Positions 26,649 through 35,711 of a DNA stretch of 64,000 bases are shown in pieces. The notes beneath the pieces are model-generated. The model had not been told where the DNA came from. It did not search any database and saw only the letters and a list, made by a program, of their open reading frames with translations. Made by a program: the position numbers and the translations under genes. The number at the start of each line of letters is the position of its first letter. The stretch's first letter is position 1. Source of the DNA: Chitinophaga eiseniae (GTDB lineage Bacteria > Bacteroidota > Bacteroidia > Chitinophagales > Chitinophagaceae); contig NZ_FUWZ01000003.1 in NCBI RefSeq assembly GCF_900167135.1, positions 558,001 through 622,000 on the forward strand, given 5' to 3'.

Positions 26649-27541
26649 TCCGTTACAGGATTTTCGGTGTTCGTTTCTCCCGGCAGCTTCACTTCAAAGT
26701 CACGGATGGTTTTCAGATCGCCTTTGCTTTCCACTTTACCTTCTTTCACCAGTTCTTTCAGCCGCCATCCGAGAAACAGGTCCAGCACCGGGTATTTCAG
26801 CTTGCCGGTCACCTGTTGCACCACACGCCATGCCTTTACAAACTCCTTACCGGTTTGTGCCAGCAGTTCCTTGTCATAAAACAGGGTGGGCTCTCCTTTG
26901 ATTTTTTTACCGCCTTCGAGCATCCGTATACCGGCGTTCTCGTTCATGAGGCGGTGCCATTCATCTCCGTCCAGTTCAAACTCCGCGAGGGAGATGGCCC
27001 TGGCCAGTTTCTTCGCCTTCAGGAATTCTTTGGGCAGTATCTGGTGCAGATGGGTAGGATAAAAAACAGCGCCTTTTTCATTCAGGAAAGGGAGGTTGTT
27101 CAGGTAGATGATATGAATGCGGCCTGCAAAATCATACAGCTGGCTTACCAGCCAATAGTAGCCGCATACGTCACGGGCGTTCTGACCGGCCCATATCCAT
27201 ACTTCCAGTTCCGGATCTTCTTTCAGACTTGTTTTCAGGGTTTTCAGCGTGTCCGCATCGCCCGACGCCTCTTCCACGGCCGGAGCGGTGGCGGTTTCGG
27301 TGGCGGGTGTTTCCGGCAGTAATTCCGGTTGCAGCTGCGGCTGCGATGAGGTGGCGCTGATCTGCTGCCACCACTGACGGCGGTTGGCCTGCCCTTCTTT
27401 GGTATCGAGGATAAACAACGGGCCAACAGACAGGTCGTCGTCGAAACAAAGCAGTTCGCCCTGCATTTTTTCGTCCATGCTGATGGCTTCGGTCATGACC
27501 GGTATTGCAGCCTCGCCAAACACGATGTGTAAAAGCCCCAT
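26645..27541 (-). CDS. DUF1835 domain protein
   Basis: 298 aa. The N-terminus (LLHIVFGEAAIPVMTEAI...FDDDLSVGPLFILDT) matches DUF1835, a family often paired with the helical DUF3658. The middle has a Pro/Thr/Ala-rich insertion (PELLPETPATETATAPAVEE), then WIWAGQNARDVCGYYWLVSQ and HLHQILPKEFLKAKKLARAI. Function is unknown; the DUF1835 start GExAxP...DDLSVGP looks like a nucleotide- or ligand-binding loop, but this is a guess. It lies between parE (10-bp gap) and the cupin gene (overlap). Confidence 0.7.
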   Translation of the reverse strand: MGLLHIVFGEAAIPVMTEAISMDEKMQGELLCFDDDLSVGPLFILDTKEGQANRRQWWQQISATSSQPQLQPELLPETPATETATAPAVEEASGDADTLKTLKTSLKEDPELEVWIWAGQNARDVCGYYWLVSQLYDFAGRIHIIYLNNLPFLNEKGAVFYPTHLHQILPKEFLKAKKLARAISLAEFELDGDEWHRLMNENAGIRMLEGGKKIKGEPTLFYDKELLAQTGKEFVKAWRVVQQVTGKLKYPVLDLFLGWRLKELVKEGKVESKGDLKTIRDFEVKLPGETNTENPVTE

Positions 27542-27551
27542 CTTCGTTTAT

Positions 27552-29459
27552 TTAAATTTCTTCTTCAATCAGGTCTTTTTCGTACCGCAGGTTGTTGATG
27601 ATGAACTCCTGTCTGGTCTGGGTATTTTTACCCATATAATATTCCAGCAGTTTCTGGATATGAATGTCTTTAGACAGGATGATCGGCTCAATACGGATGT
27701 CATCACCAATAAAGCGGCCGAATTCTTCCGGGGAGATCTCACCCAATCCTTTAAAGCGGGTGATTTCCGGTTTGTTGCCCAGCTTCTTCACTGCTTTCTG
27801 TTTTTCTTCTTCCGTATAACAATAGATGGTCTGCTGTTTGTTACGTACGCGGAACAGCGGCGTTTCCAGGATATATACGTGCCCGTTTTTCACCAGGTCA
27901 GGGAAAAACTGCAGGAAGAAAGTCAGCAGCAGCAGGCGGATGTGCATACCGTCCACGTCGGCATCGGTGGCCACCACAATATTGTTGTAGCGCAACCCTT
28001 CCAGCCCTTCTTCGATATTGAGTGCATGCTGGAGGAGGTTAAATTCCTCGTTTTCATACACGATCTTTTTAGTGAGGCCGAAGCTGTTCAGTGGCTTACC
28101 ACGCAGACTAAACACTGCTTGTGTTTCCACGTTGCGGGACTTGGTGATGGAGCCGCTGGCAGAATCACCTTCCGTGATGAAGATGGTTGTTTCCAGCCGT
28201 TTGGCTTCCAGTTCGGCTTTCTCTTTGCCGGTAAACTCTTCGTTGAGGTGAATGCGGCAGTCGCGCAGCTTGCGGTTATGCAGGTTGGCTTTTTTGGCCC
28301 TTTCGTTGGCCAGCTTTTTAATCCCCGCCAGCTCTTTTCTTTCGCGTTCGCTCTGTTCGATACGTTTCTTCATCGCATCGGCTATGGCCGGGTTACGGTG
28401 CAGGAAATCGTCGAGGTGTTTGGAGAGGAAGTCCAGCACGAATGCTTTTACTGAGGGGCCGCCTTCGAACACCACCTGGGACCCCAGTTTGGTTTTGGTC
28501 TGGGATTCGAACACCGGTTCCTGTACCCGCACGGAGATGGCCGCGCAGATAGAGGAGCGGATATCAGTAGCTTCGTAATCTTTTTTGTAGAAGTCACGGA
28601 CTGTTTTCACGAAGGCCTCACGGAAAGCCGCCAGGTGTGTACCGCCCTGGGTGGTATGCTGACCGTTCACGAAAGAGTAGTATTCCTCACCGTATTGGTT
28701 TTCGTGGGTGATGGCCACTTCTATGTCCTCTCCTTTCAGGTGGATGATGGGATAGCGCAGGTCTTCCTCATTGGTTTTACGCTGCAGCAGGTCCAGCAGA
28801 CCGTTCTTCGAGAGGTATTTTTTACCGTTGAAATTCACTGTCAGACCGGCATTCAGGAAGCAGTAGTTCCAGATCTGGTTTTCGAGGAATTCTGGGATGT
28901 AACGATAGTTTTTGAAGACGGTATCATCCGGTGTGAAGGTCACGAGGGTACCGTTCGGTTCGGAGGTAGCGGTTTCTTTGTGTTCTTTCACCAGTACGCC
29001 GCGTTCAAACTCTGCCACTTTCATGCGGCCATCACGCACTGACTGTACGCGGAAATAACTGGAAAGGGCGTTCACTGCTTTGGTACCCACCCCGTTGAGG
29101 CCGACTGATTTCTGGAAGGCCTTGCTGTCGTATTTGGCGCCGGTATTGATCTTGCTCACTACATCTACTACCTTGCCCAGTGGAATACCACGACCAAAGT
29201 CGCGCACCGTTACACTGTGCTCGGTTACTTTCAGGTCTACCTGCTTTCCAAATCCCATGGTATGTTCATCGATGCAGTTGTCGGCCACCTCCTTGAGCAG
29301 GATGTAGATACCGTCGTCCATGCTGGAACCGTCGCCCAGCTTACCAATGTACATACCGGGACGGAGGCGGATGTGCTCCCGCCAGTCCAGTGACCGTATG
29401 GAGTCTTCCGTATAGGAAGCAAATAGATCTTTGTTATCCGTCTTATCCGTGTTTGCCAT
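27552..29459 (-). CDS. parE: DNA topoisomerase IV subunit B
   Basis: 635 aa. The GHKL ATPase domain has KEVADNCIDEHTMGFGK (catalytic Glu), VRDFGRGIPLGKVVD and VGLNGVGTKAVNALS. A transducer domain follows, then a TOPRIM domain with FITEGDSASGSI and VATDADVDGMHIRLLLLTFF, and a C-terminal RFKGLGEISPEEFGRFIG. Length and spacing fit ParE. It supplies the ATP-driven step for ParC, encoded 3.2 kb downstream on the same strand. It is the first gene of the unit. Confidence 0.93.
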   Translation of the reverse strand: MANTDKTDNKDLFASYTEDSIRSLDWREHIRLRPGMYIGKLGDGSSMDDGIYILLKEVADNCIDEHTMGFGKQVDLKVTEHSVTVRDFGRGIPLGKVVDVVSKINTGAKYDSKAFQKSVGLNGVGTKAVNALSSYFRVQSVRDGRMKVAEFERGVLVKEHKETATSEPNGTLVTFTPDDTVFKNYRYIPEFLENQIWNYCFLNAGLTVNFNGKKYLSKNGLLDLLQRKTNEEDLRYPIIHLKGEDIEVAITHENQYGEEYYSFVNGQHTTQGGTHLAAFREAFVKTVRDFYKKDYEATDIRSSICAAISVRVQEPVFESQTKTKLGSQVVFEGGPSVKAFVLDFLSKHLDDFLHRNPAIADAMKKRIEQSERERKELAGIKKLANERAKKANLHNRKLRDCRIHLNEEFTGKEKAELEAKRLETTIFITEGDSASGSITKSRNVETQAVFSLRGKPLNSFGLTKKIVYENEEFNLLQHALNIEEGLEGLRYNNIVVATDADVDGMHIRLLLLTFFLQFFPDLVKNGHVYILETPLFRVRNKQQTIYCYTEEEKQKAVKKLGNKPEITRFKGLGEISPEEFGRFIGDDIRIEPIILSKDIHIQKLLEYYMGKNTQTRQEFIINNLRYEKDLIEEEI

Positions 29460-29796
29460 ATTATATTAAAGTTTCCTAAATATTTATTTTCTTAGGGTTT
29501 AAAATGCTGCTGCAAGGATACTAAATCTTTTAGCAAAATCCGATTGCTGGCAAAAATAAAGGATTCATTGAATCATCCCAAGTATTAGTTATACACTATG
29601 TATGGAGCATTAATCATCAATTAGTTATAAATGTATTGATCCTGTTAAAATTTTTAAAAGGGGATACTGGGGCGTCAACCTTTTTCTTTTTTTTCTGTGG
29701 AATTCCACAATTTCTATAAAAAATATTTTTTATAGAAATATTTCATTATATTTACGAAAGACACATTTATCGAAAAACATCCTAACCTATGTCCTT
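29460..29796. other. AT-rich regulatory gap with two perfect palindromes
   Basis: No gene. At 29696-29709 lies TGTGGAATTCCACA, a perfect 14-bp palindrome. It is followed at once by a perfect 30-bp palindrome at 29710-29739 (centre AAATATTT, outer ATTTCTATA/TATAGAAAT). Both are upstream of two tiny plus-strand ORFs and about 240 bp upstream of parE on the other strand. Confidence 0.6.
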
Positions 29797-29946
29797 ATGA
29801 AAACGCTTTTTATCATTCTCGTTTTAATGGCCCTGCTTGCCGCAGTAATTGCCACTTTTGTTATCCGTCGCGAACAGGAAAATAACATCGGTAATAAATT
29901 TCTCCGTCTCATCCGGAAATTTGATTCCTGGCAGATGATGCGGTAA
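29797..29946 (+). CDS. Small single-span membrane protein
   Basis: 49 aa, beginning MKTLFIILVLMALLAAVIAT and ending FDSWQMMR. One strongly hydrophobic N-terminal helix is followed by a basic, amphipathic tail (VIRREQENNIGNKFLRLIRK). No family recognised. It starts 58 bp after the 30-bp palindrome. TATATTTA about 45 bp upstream differs by one base from the -7 consensus. Confidence 0.45.
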   Translation: MKTLFIILVLMALLAAVIATFVIRREQENNIGNKFLRLIRKFDSWQMMR

Positions 29947-30074
29947 TCTTTCACACACAGCAAGGTCTTCTTACATTACTATCAGCAAAAGAGCAACCGT
30001 ACGGCTATCGCCTTCAGAGGAGTGTCATGTATTTGTACACAGGGAAAAATTATTAACCATACAATCCCCGTCCT

Positions 30075-30167
30075 ATGAAAACTGGTCTGTTATTCAAACT
30101 GGCATGCATGATCATTGCCACCTTGGTACTTTGTGCTCACTTGTTGCGTAAACACGCAACGAAGTAA
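30075..30167 (+). CDS. Tiny membrane peptide
   Basis: 30 aa: MKTGLLFKLACMIIATLVLC, then AHLLRKHATK. One hydrophobic helix flanked by basic residues, with the same layout as the 49-aa ORF just upstream. It ends 13 bp before a strong terminator. Its reality rests on this layout and position only. Confidence 0.35.
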   Translation: MKTGLLFKLACMIIATLVLCAHLLRKHATK

Positions 30168-30177
30168 AAGAACTATA

Positions 30178-30225
30178 AAAAAAGCAGAAGGAGTTGCAGA
30201 TGATCTGCAACTCCTTCTGCTTTTA
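30178..30225. terminator. Bidirectional terminator, 21-bp perfect stem
   Basis: Arms 30181-30201 (AAAGCAGAAGGAGTTGCAGA and a final T) and 30203-30223 are perfect complements around one base, flanked by A-run and T-run. It serves both the tiny plus-strand ORF and the minus-strand response regulator. Confidence 0.9.
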
Positions 30226-30231
30226 ATGCGT

Positions 30232-30864
30232 TTAGCGGTTGTAGTATTTGTTTACCGCGTCCGTCCTGCTGCGGACGTGCAGTTTCTCATAAATATTATG
30301 AACGTGCCGTCTCACCGTTTCTATACTGATAAACAGGTTGCTGGCAATTTCTTTGTACAGGAATCCTTTCGACAACTGGTCCAGAATTTCTTTTTCCCTG
30401 GTGGTCAACGCTTCCAGCGCCGGGTTAGGTTTTGCCTGTTTCTGGAAAAAGGCGACCACCCTTCTGGCAATCTGTGAGCTCATCGGCGAACCGCCTTCAT
30501 GCAGGTCCCTGATAGCTTCCAGCAACTCACCGGGAGAGGTTTTTTTGAGGATGTACCCACTGGCGCCGGCCTCCAGCGCCATGAAAATTTTGTCGTCATC
30601 TTCATATACAGTGAGCATCATAAACTGCATATCCTGGTACTCCGCTTTTAACCGGGCAATACATTCAATACCATTCATCCCACCGGGAAGATTAAAATCC
30701 ATCAGGACTACATTGGGTAGCAGGTGAGGGATTTGCTCCAGTGCGGTTTCTGCATTATTGAAGGTGCCAACACAGGCATAACCGTCAGAACCATTAATCA
30801 GCAATTCCATAGCCGTGCGGATATCATGGTTATCTTCTACTATCGCAATAGAAATGATGTCCAT
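30232..30864 (-). CDS. NarL/LuxR-type response regulator
   Basis: 210 aa from the ATG that gives MDIISIAIVEDN; an upstream ATG (30900) adds 12 residues. Receiver domain with acidic EDN, phospho-acceptor Asp in VVLMDFNLPGG (residue 56) and conserved Lys in GYILKKTSPGEL. The C-terminal LuxR helix-turn-helix has LTTREKEILDQLSKGFLYKE and ISIETVRRHVHNIYEKLHVR. It is the partner of the sensor kinase gene 83 bp upstream on the same strand. A TANNTTTG motif between the two genes could also give it its own promoter. Confidence 0.93.
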   Translation of the reverse strand: MDIISIAIVEDNHDIRTAMELLINGSDGYACVGTFNNAETALEQIPHLLPNVVLMDFNLPGGMNGIECIARLKAEYQDMQFMMLTVYEDDDKIFMALEAGASGYILKKTSPGELLEAIRDLHEGGSPMSSQIARRVVAFFQKQAKPNPALEALTTREKEILDQLSKGFLYKEIASNLFISIETVRRHVHNIYEKLHVRSRTDAVNKYYNR

Positions 30865-30937
30865 GTTATCCTGGGCCTTCTTCTTTGAGTATACCGTCAT
30901 GTTTATAGGAATTATAACACTTAAATGTTACTTAAAA

Positions 30938-30945
30938 CAAATGTA
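30938..30945 (-). promoter_or_regulatory. Possible -7 element for the response regulator gene
   Basis: TACATTTG on the minus strand in the gap after the kinase gene. No good -33 partner, which would lie inside the kinase gene. Confidence 0.4.
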
Positions 30946-30947
30946 TG

Positions 30948-33900
30948 TTAATTTAGTGGGATATCGAGAAAAACTATTGTACCGTTATTGGAAGTGATGT
31001 CTGCATTGCCACCTACGGCCATCATCCGCTTCTGTATATTTTTCAAGCCATTGCCAAACAAACGCACCTTCTCCTGGTCAAATCCTCTTCCGTTGTCTTT
31101 GATCATGATCGTCATATTTTTATGCATTTTCACTTCAATGATTACCTCTGTTGCCTTCGCATGTTTCATCACATTATGCAACGATTCCTTCACCGCCAGG
31201 TAAATATTCCGACGGGTGCCGCCACTCAGTTTAATATCCGGAATAACTTCAGGGAAGAAAAACTGATGCGAGATGTGCGCATGCTCCAGGAAATCGGCAG
31301 CAAAACTGCGCATATACGCGATCAGATTGGCCAGGGAATCATTGGAGGAATTCATCGCCCAGATGATCTCACTCATCTTGTCGATCATCTCCCCGGCTGT
31401 TTCACTAATGCGCTCAATCTCTTTCGTTTGCGATGTGTCCGGTATCTTTCTTTTGGCTATTTCGCTCAGCAGTCTGATCGTGGACAAACCAGACCCCAAA
31501 TCATCGTGCATATCACTGGAAATACGCGCCCGCTCCTGGTCTACCGCCTGCTCTTTTTCCAGTTTCAGTTTCTCATGCCTTATTTTATAATCAAGATACA
31601 ACGTAGAGAAATAATATGCAATGCCTAACAACAACAACAATAATAAAAATCTAAACCACAACGATTGCCAGAACGGTATCCGGATCTGTATCTCCAGCAT
31701 CGTAGGCGTTGTATTCCAGCTGTCATCATTATTGGAAGCCTTCACTTTAAATACATAACTGCCGGGATGTAAGTTGGTATAACGCGCCATCCGGAAAGCA
31801 CCGGCCTCCACCCAATCTTCATCAGCCCCCTCCAGCTTATACTGTACCTTGTTTTTCAAAGGATTAGTATATTCCAGCGGCACAAACTCTATCGCGATCG
31901 TGTTCTGGTTGTACGGCAGCTCCACCCGCTTCAGCAAAGAGATCGCAGTGTCAGACTCATAAGGCTTGTCCAGCACTTCCATCCTCCGGATAATTACCTT
32001 GGAATTGAACGGGTTCTTCCGGAAATTCTTCGGATAGAAACCATTCACCCCGCGGGTACCGCCAAAAAACAGCTCTCCGTCGATGGATTTATAAAAGGCG
32101 CCTGTGTTAAATTCATTGGACTGCAGCCCGTCTTCATGATTAAACGTAGTGATCTCCCGGGTAACCGGATTGATCTGTGTAACCCCTTTGTTGTGGCTTA
32201 CCCAGATACGGTCCTTGTCATCCAGCAACACGCCGTACATATAGTCGTTGATCAGTTTCGGATAGTCGTAGCTGTTATAATGCGTTTTCAACCGTCCGGA
32301 AGCGTCATATACGAACAGTCCTTTATTAGTGGCCACCAGCAATTCTTTGTGCGGCGTTTTGTTGATGCCTTTTACGGTAGTGCCCTCCGGCAACTTCACG
32401 TACCGCCAGTGAGAGTCGGCCAGTTGCTTGATATACAGGGCGGATTTGGTACCCACATACTGGTTGCCCATATGATCTTCGAAGTAAGTGGTGAGCAGTT
32501 CGTCCCGGAAATCATGCACTACAGACACCGTATAATCATAACCGCCCTGTTCATCAAAACGCAGCAGATAGCGGCCATAATTAAAATACAATTCTCCATT
32601 GGCCCGCTTAAAGAGGAAAGGGAACGGGTCTTTCTGCGGCGGCAGCTGCAGCGCATCCAACTTGGCCGTGAGGTCGCGGAAACCTTTCGTCTGCACATTG
32701 AACAAGCCGATATGCATACCGGCGAAATGCAGCCACAGGTGTTCAAAATTTTCCCGGCAGATAGCACCCAGATCGTTGCCGGGGAACTTATGCGGATACA
32801 GTTCGTTGCTGATACGTTCCAGGAATTTGCCGCCTTCGCCGTAGATGTTCAGTCCGTCGCGCATGAGGCCCACATACAGTTTGCCGTCATCATGCTTGTA
32901 TACCGCCTGCACCATGTTGTGGGAGATATAAGGAGAACGGTAGAGGTTGAATACCTTTTTATGCGGGGAATATTTTTTCACACCGTCGCCATCAGTGCCC
33001 ACCCACATATTATCGGAACCGTCGCGATAGAGGTGGCTGACGAGGTTATAGGAGCGGGTTTCAAACGTATTGAAGCTCACGATATGCCGGATAATTTCAT
33101 TACGGGCGATACTGTAAATCAGTATGCCGTCTGTTCCGCCAATCCAGGCATTCCCCTCATGATCGATCTCCATCACATTGGGAGTGAAAGCATCTCCCCA
33201 TTCGTTCCGGTAATCATAGCTAAGGTCGCTGAATTTGTTGCGGCGTTTGTTGAACACCACAATATGCCCTTCACTGACGATCAGGATAGAGTCTGCATTC
33301 AGGTTACGCATGACCGCGTTTCTGCCAACACCGGGCAGACAGTAGGTTTGCAGCCGCAGCGTCTGGATGTCGAGCGCCAGCAGCTCCCCTTCATCACCAC
33401 TCATCCAGATGGTATTCCCATCTTTCAGCAAGGCGGAAGGAATGATACCCATCCGCTGAAACTGCGGCGGATACAGGATGATGCGGCGGGTAACATAAGA
33501 GCTGTCGTCCAGCACGTATAACCCTTTCATAGGACGCCATACCCACAGGCTCCGGGTGGCGACATCTTCTCCCAGTATGCGGAATTTCACATTGGCATCC
33601 CGTTCCTGTGCATTTACATTGGAAGTGTCTATCAGTACGTTACGGAAATTATTACGATACTTGTCGTATAAACTGATACCGTTATTATGAGCCAGCAGCA
33701 GCTGATGATGACGATCGTGATAGAAGGAGTATCCTTTGTAGCCTTTGAGGTCAAACCGGTTGATCACCGCCCGGTTGCCATTGCTGCCGCGGGGCACCAG
33801 TTCCCCTTTCCCTTCTCCTGCCCTCGCCTGAGAGCTGGGCTTGTAGCGGTATTCGTTGAAAGTATAACCGTCAAAACGGTTAATACCATCGCGGGTAGCG

Positions 33901-34082
33901 ATCCAGAGAAAACCCTGATCGTCCTGGGTGATATCAAAGATGGTGCTTTGGGAAAGCCCGTCGTTTACACTGTAGCTGTCAAAAATATACGGCTTCTCCT
34001 GCGCATATAACATACCTGTACCCATCAGTAGGGCGCATAGGCTCAGGTAGAAAAGTCTTTTCAATTGGCGGGAATGAAGCAC
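30948..34082 (-). CDS. Propeller-type sensor histidine kinase
   Basis: 1044 aa. After a signal or anchor at the N-terminus comes a large periplasmic sensor with two-component-regulator propeller repeats (FDITQDDQGFLWIATRDGIN, NAWIGGTDGILIYS, MWVGTDGDGVKKYS). A Y_Y_Y domain (LEGADEDWVEAGAFRMARYT) and one membrane helix (SLWFRFLLLLLLLGIAYYFS) follow. The kinase is of the HisKA_3 type, phospho-acceptor His859 in SSDMHDDLGSGLST, with HATPase motifs AVKESLHNVMKHAKAT and IKDNGRGFD. Unlike the hybrid systems used for polysaccharide loci, it has no receiver of its own and uses the separate NarL-type regulator. The signal sensed is unknown. Confidence 0.93.
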   Translation of the reverse strand: MLHSRQLKRLFYLSLCALLMGTGMLYAQEKPYIFDSYSVNDGLSQSTIFDITQDDQGFLWIATRDGINRFDGYTFNEYRYKPSSQARAGEGKGELVPRGSNGNRAVINRFDLKGYKGYSFYHDRHHQLLLAHNNGISLYDKYRNNFRNVLIDTSNVNAQERDANVKFRILGEDVATRSLWVWRPMKGLYVLDDSSYVTRRIILYPPQFQRMGIIPSALLKDGNTIWMSGDEGELLALDIQTLRLQTYCLPGVGRNAVMRNLNADSILIVSEGHIVVFNKRRNKFSDLSYDYRNEWGDAFTPNVMEIDHEGNAWIGGTDGILIYSIARNEIIRHIVSFNTFETRSYNLVSHLYRDGSDNMWVGTDGDGVKKYSPHKKVFNLYRSPYISHNMVQAVYKHDDGKLYVGLMRDGLNIYGEGGKFLERISNELYPHKFPGNDLGAICRENFEHLWLHFAGMHIGLFNVQTKGFRDLTAKLDALQLPPQKDPFPFLFKRANGELYFNYGRYLLRFDEQGGYDYTVSVVHDFRDELLTTYFEDHMGNQYVGTKSALYIKQLADSHWRYVKLPEGTTVKGINKTPHKELLVATNKGLFVYDASGRLKTHYNSYDYPKLINDYMYGVLLDDKDRIWVSHNKGVTQINPVTREITTFNHEDGLQSNEFNTGAFYKSIDGELFFGGTRGVNGFYPKNFRKNPFNSKVIIRRMEVLDKPYESDTAISLLKRVELPYNQNTIAIEFVPLEYTNPLKNKVQYKLEGADEDWVEAGAFRMARYTNLHPGSYVFKVKASNNDDSWNTTPTMLEIQIRIPFWQSLWFRFLLLLLLLGIAYYFSTLYLDYKIRHEKLKLEKEQAVDQERARISSDMHDDLGSGLSTIRLLSEIAKRKIPDTSQTKEIERISETAGEMIDKMSEIIWAMNSSNDSLANLIAYMRSFAADFLEHAHISHQFFFPEVIPDIKLSGGTRRNIYLAVKESLHNVMKHAKATEVIIEVKMHKNMTIMIKDNGRGFDQEKVRLFGNGLKNIQKRMMAVGGNADITSNNGTIVFLDIPLN

Positions 34083-34125
34083 GCTGATTTAGTTATTGAC
34101 AGTAAGCTGGTTTAGGCTGTTTTTG

Positions 34126-34133
34126 CAAATATA
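34126..34133 (-). promoter_or_regulatory. Bacteroidota -7 element for the sensor kinase gene
   Basis: TATATTTG on the minus strand, 43 bp before the kinase start, matches TANNTTTG. The -33 is weak. Confidence 0.45.
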
Positions 34134-34263
34134 TAATTCTGCGCCACACTTTAAAGCTATTTTGTAATTTTCTTGCGGTTTAACCGATTGGAAATAAATA
34201 TTATAATTAATGTCCATACTTTCCCGTTACATTCAACATCCTGCTACCGGTGCTTTCCGGCAG

Positions 34264-35292
34264 ATGATTTCCGCGAAGCGTTTGCTAACCTGCGGCCTGC
34301 TTTTACTGATGCTGACAACCGCTTATATTCAGGTGTCCGCACAAAATACTTATCAGCTTCTTACATTGGAGGCGCAGCCTCCCCTTAAAAGCATACGCGG
34401 CCTTAGCGCGGTGAGTGACGAGGTGGTATGGGCATCCGGTACCGGCGGCATGGTAGGCCGCAGCCTCAACGGCGGCGCTACCTGGGAATGGCATCAGGTA
34501 AAGGCATGCGACAGTTGCGACTGGCGCTCACTCTATGCGTTTAATGACCGGAAAGCGGTGGTGATCAATGCCGGCGAGCCGGCGCATGTGTTCCTGACGG
34601 AAGACGGCGGACAGTCCTGGCAACAGGTTTACTTCAACGCTACTGCCGGCATCTTCTTCGATGCTGTCACCTTTTATAATGAACAGGAGGGCATCGCTAT
34701 CGGCGATCCGCTGCAACAACATTTTACCGTGCTCCGTACGCACGACGGCGGCCGCACCTGGCAAACGGATACGCCGGCACAGTCGCCCGAAGCGGCCACC
34801 GGCGAGTCTATCTTTGCTGCCAGCGGCACCAGCCTCATAGGCCGTAAAGGCCTCACTACCTTCGTCACCGGCGGTACGGTGTCCCGCATCCATACCCTGT
34901 CAGGCGGCCAATGGAGCAGCCAGCCGCTGCCCCTGTTGCAGGGACAACCCAGTATGGGCGCCTTCTCCGTGGCATTCCTGGACAACCGCAACGGCATCGT
35001 GGTAGGCGGCGATTACCGGAATGACACCCTTCGTCAACTAAACTGTCTGCTTACCGGCAACGGTGGCCGTACCTGGACCAGCCCCCGCACCCCCCCGGGC
35101 GGGTTCAAGTCCGCCGTCACCTGGCTCACCCCCAAAATACTGGTCGCTACCGGCACTTCCGGCACAGATATTTCCGTCAACGGTGGCAAGGACTGGCAGA
35201 AAATTGGCGCAGGATTTCACTGTGCTACGAAAGCAAGAAAGGGAAAACGCCTATTTTTGGCGGGTAAATCCATCGGATACTTAAAAATTTAG
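34264..35292 (+). CDS. Secreted YCF48/BNR-repeat beta-propeller protein
   Basis: About 342 aa from the ATG at 34264, which begins a good signal peptide (RLLTCGLLLLMLTTAYIQVSA, cleaved before QN); an ATG at 34210 is also possible. Repeats with the Asp-box pattern appear four or more times: SLNGGATWEWHQV, TEDGGQSWQQVYF, THDGGRTWQTDTP, TGNGGRTWTSPRT and SVNGGKDWQKIGA. The fold is a beta-propeller of the YCF48/sialidase type. Close relatives in Bacteroidota are annotated only as oxidoreductase or glycosyl-hydrolase-like; no catalytic residues can be assigned. It diverges from the sensor kinase gene. Confidence 0.75.
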   Translation: MISAKRLLTCGLLLLMLTTAYIQVSAQNTYQLLTLEAQPPLKSIRGLSAVSDEVVWASGTGGMVGRSLNGGATWEWHQVKACDSCDWRSLYAFNDRKAVVINAGEPAHVFLTEDGGQSWQQVYFNATAGIFFDAVTFYNEQEGIAIGDPLQQHFTVLRTHDGGRTWQTDTPAQSPEAATGESIFAASGTSLIGRKGLTTFVTGGTVSRIHTLSGGQWSSQPLPLLQGQPSMGAFSVAFLDNRNGIVVGGDYRNDTLRQLNCLLTGNGGRTWTSPRTPPGGFKSAVTWLTPKILVATGTSGTDISVNGGKDWQKIGAGFHCATKARKGKRLFLAGKSIGYLKI

Positions 35293-35450
35293 AAATTTGG
35301 GGATTTTCGAATCTTGAGGATGGGAGATTGGAGGATTTGAGGATTTGAGGATTTGAGGATTTGAGGATTTGAGGATTTGAGGATTTGAGGATTTGAGGGA
35401 AGCCAGGCATACTTTCCATCGAAAAATCGTAAATCAAAAAATCCCTCAAT
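35283..35450. repeat. AT-rich repeat region with an eight-copy 8-bp tandem repeat
   Basis: GGATTTGA is repeated eight times without error at 35333-35396. Degenerate relatives (GGGGATTTTCGA, GGAGATTGG) precede it. At 35422-35446 lies a 25-bp segment identical, inverted, to 23559-23583. It follows directly on the stop codon of the propeller gene. Confidence 0.85.
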
Positions 35451-35711
35451 AAAAAAGGTGCTCCTGGAAAGGCGCACCGAAAAATAGGTTAAAGCAAAAA
35501 GTACATTTACAATATGAAGTTACTAACTAATCAAGTCAATTTTCACTCTTTTTTGTCAAAAGAGTGATTTAAATCGTAAACGCGGGAATATCCGCTTCTA
35601 ACGCGATTGTCTGTACTACTCTGATTTTTTTATGTAATTTAAGACCATGCAACAGCCGGAGACTAACCCGGTAAAATACAAGCTGTTGTCCGTGATTCAC
35701 AAAAAGAGATT

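Noticed and set aside
32136..33521. A 461-codon open frame opposite the sensor kinase gene
   Set aside because: Lies wholly inside the kinase propeller region and has no family signature.
35333..35396. CRISPR-like array
   Set aside because: Units are 8 bp with no spacers; it is a simple tandem repeat.
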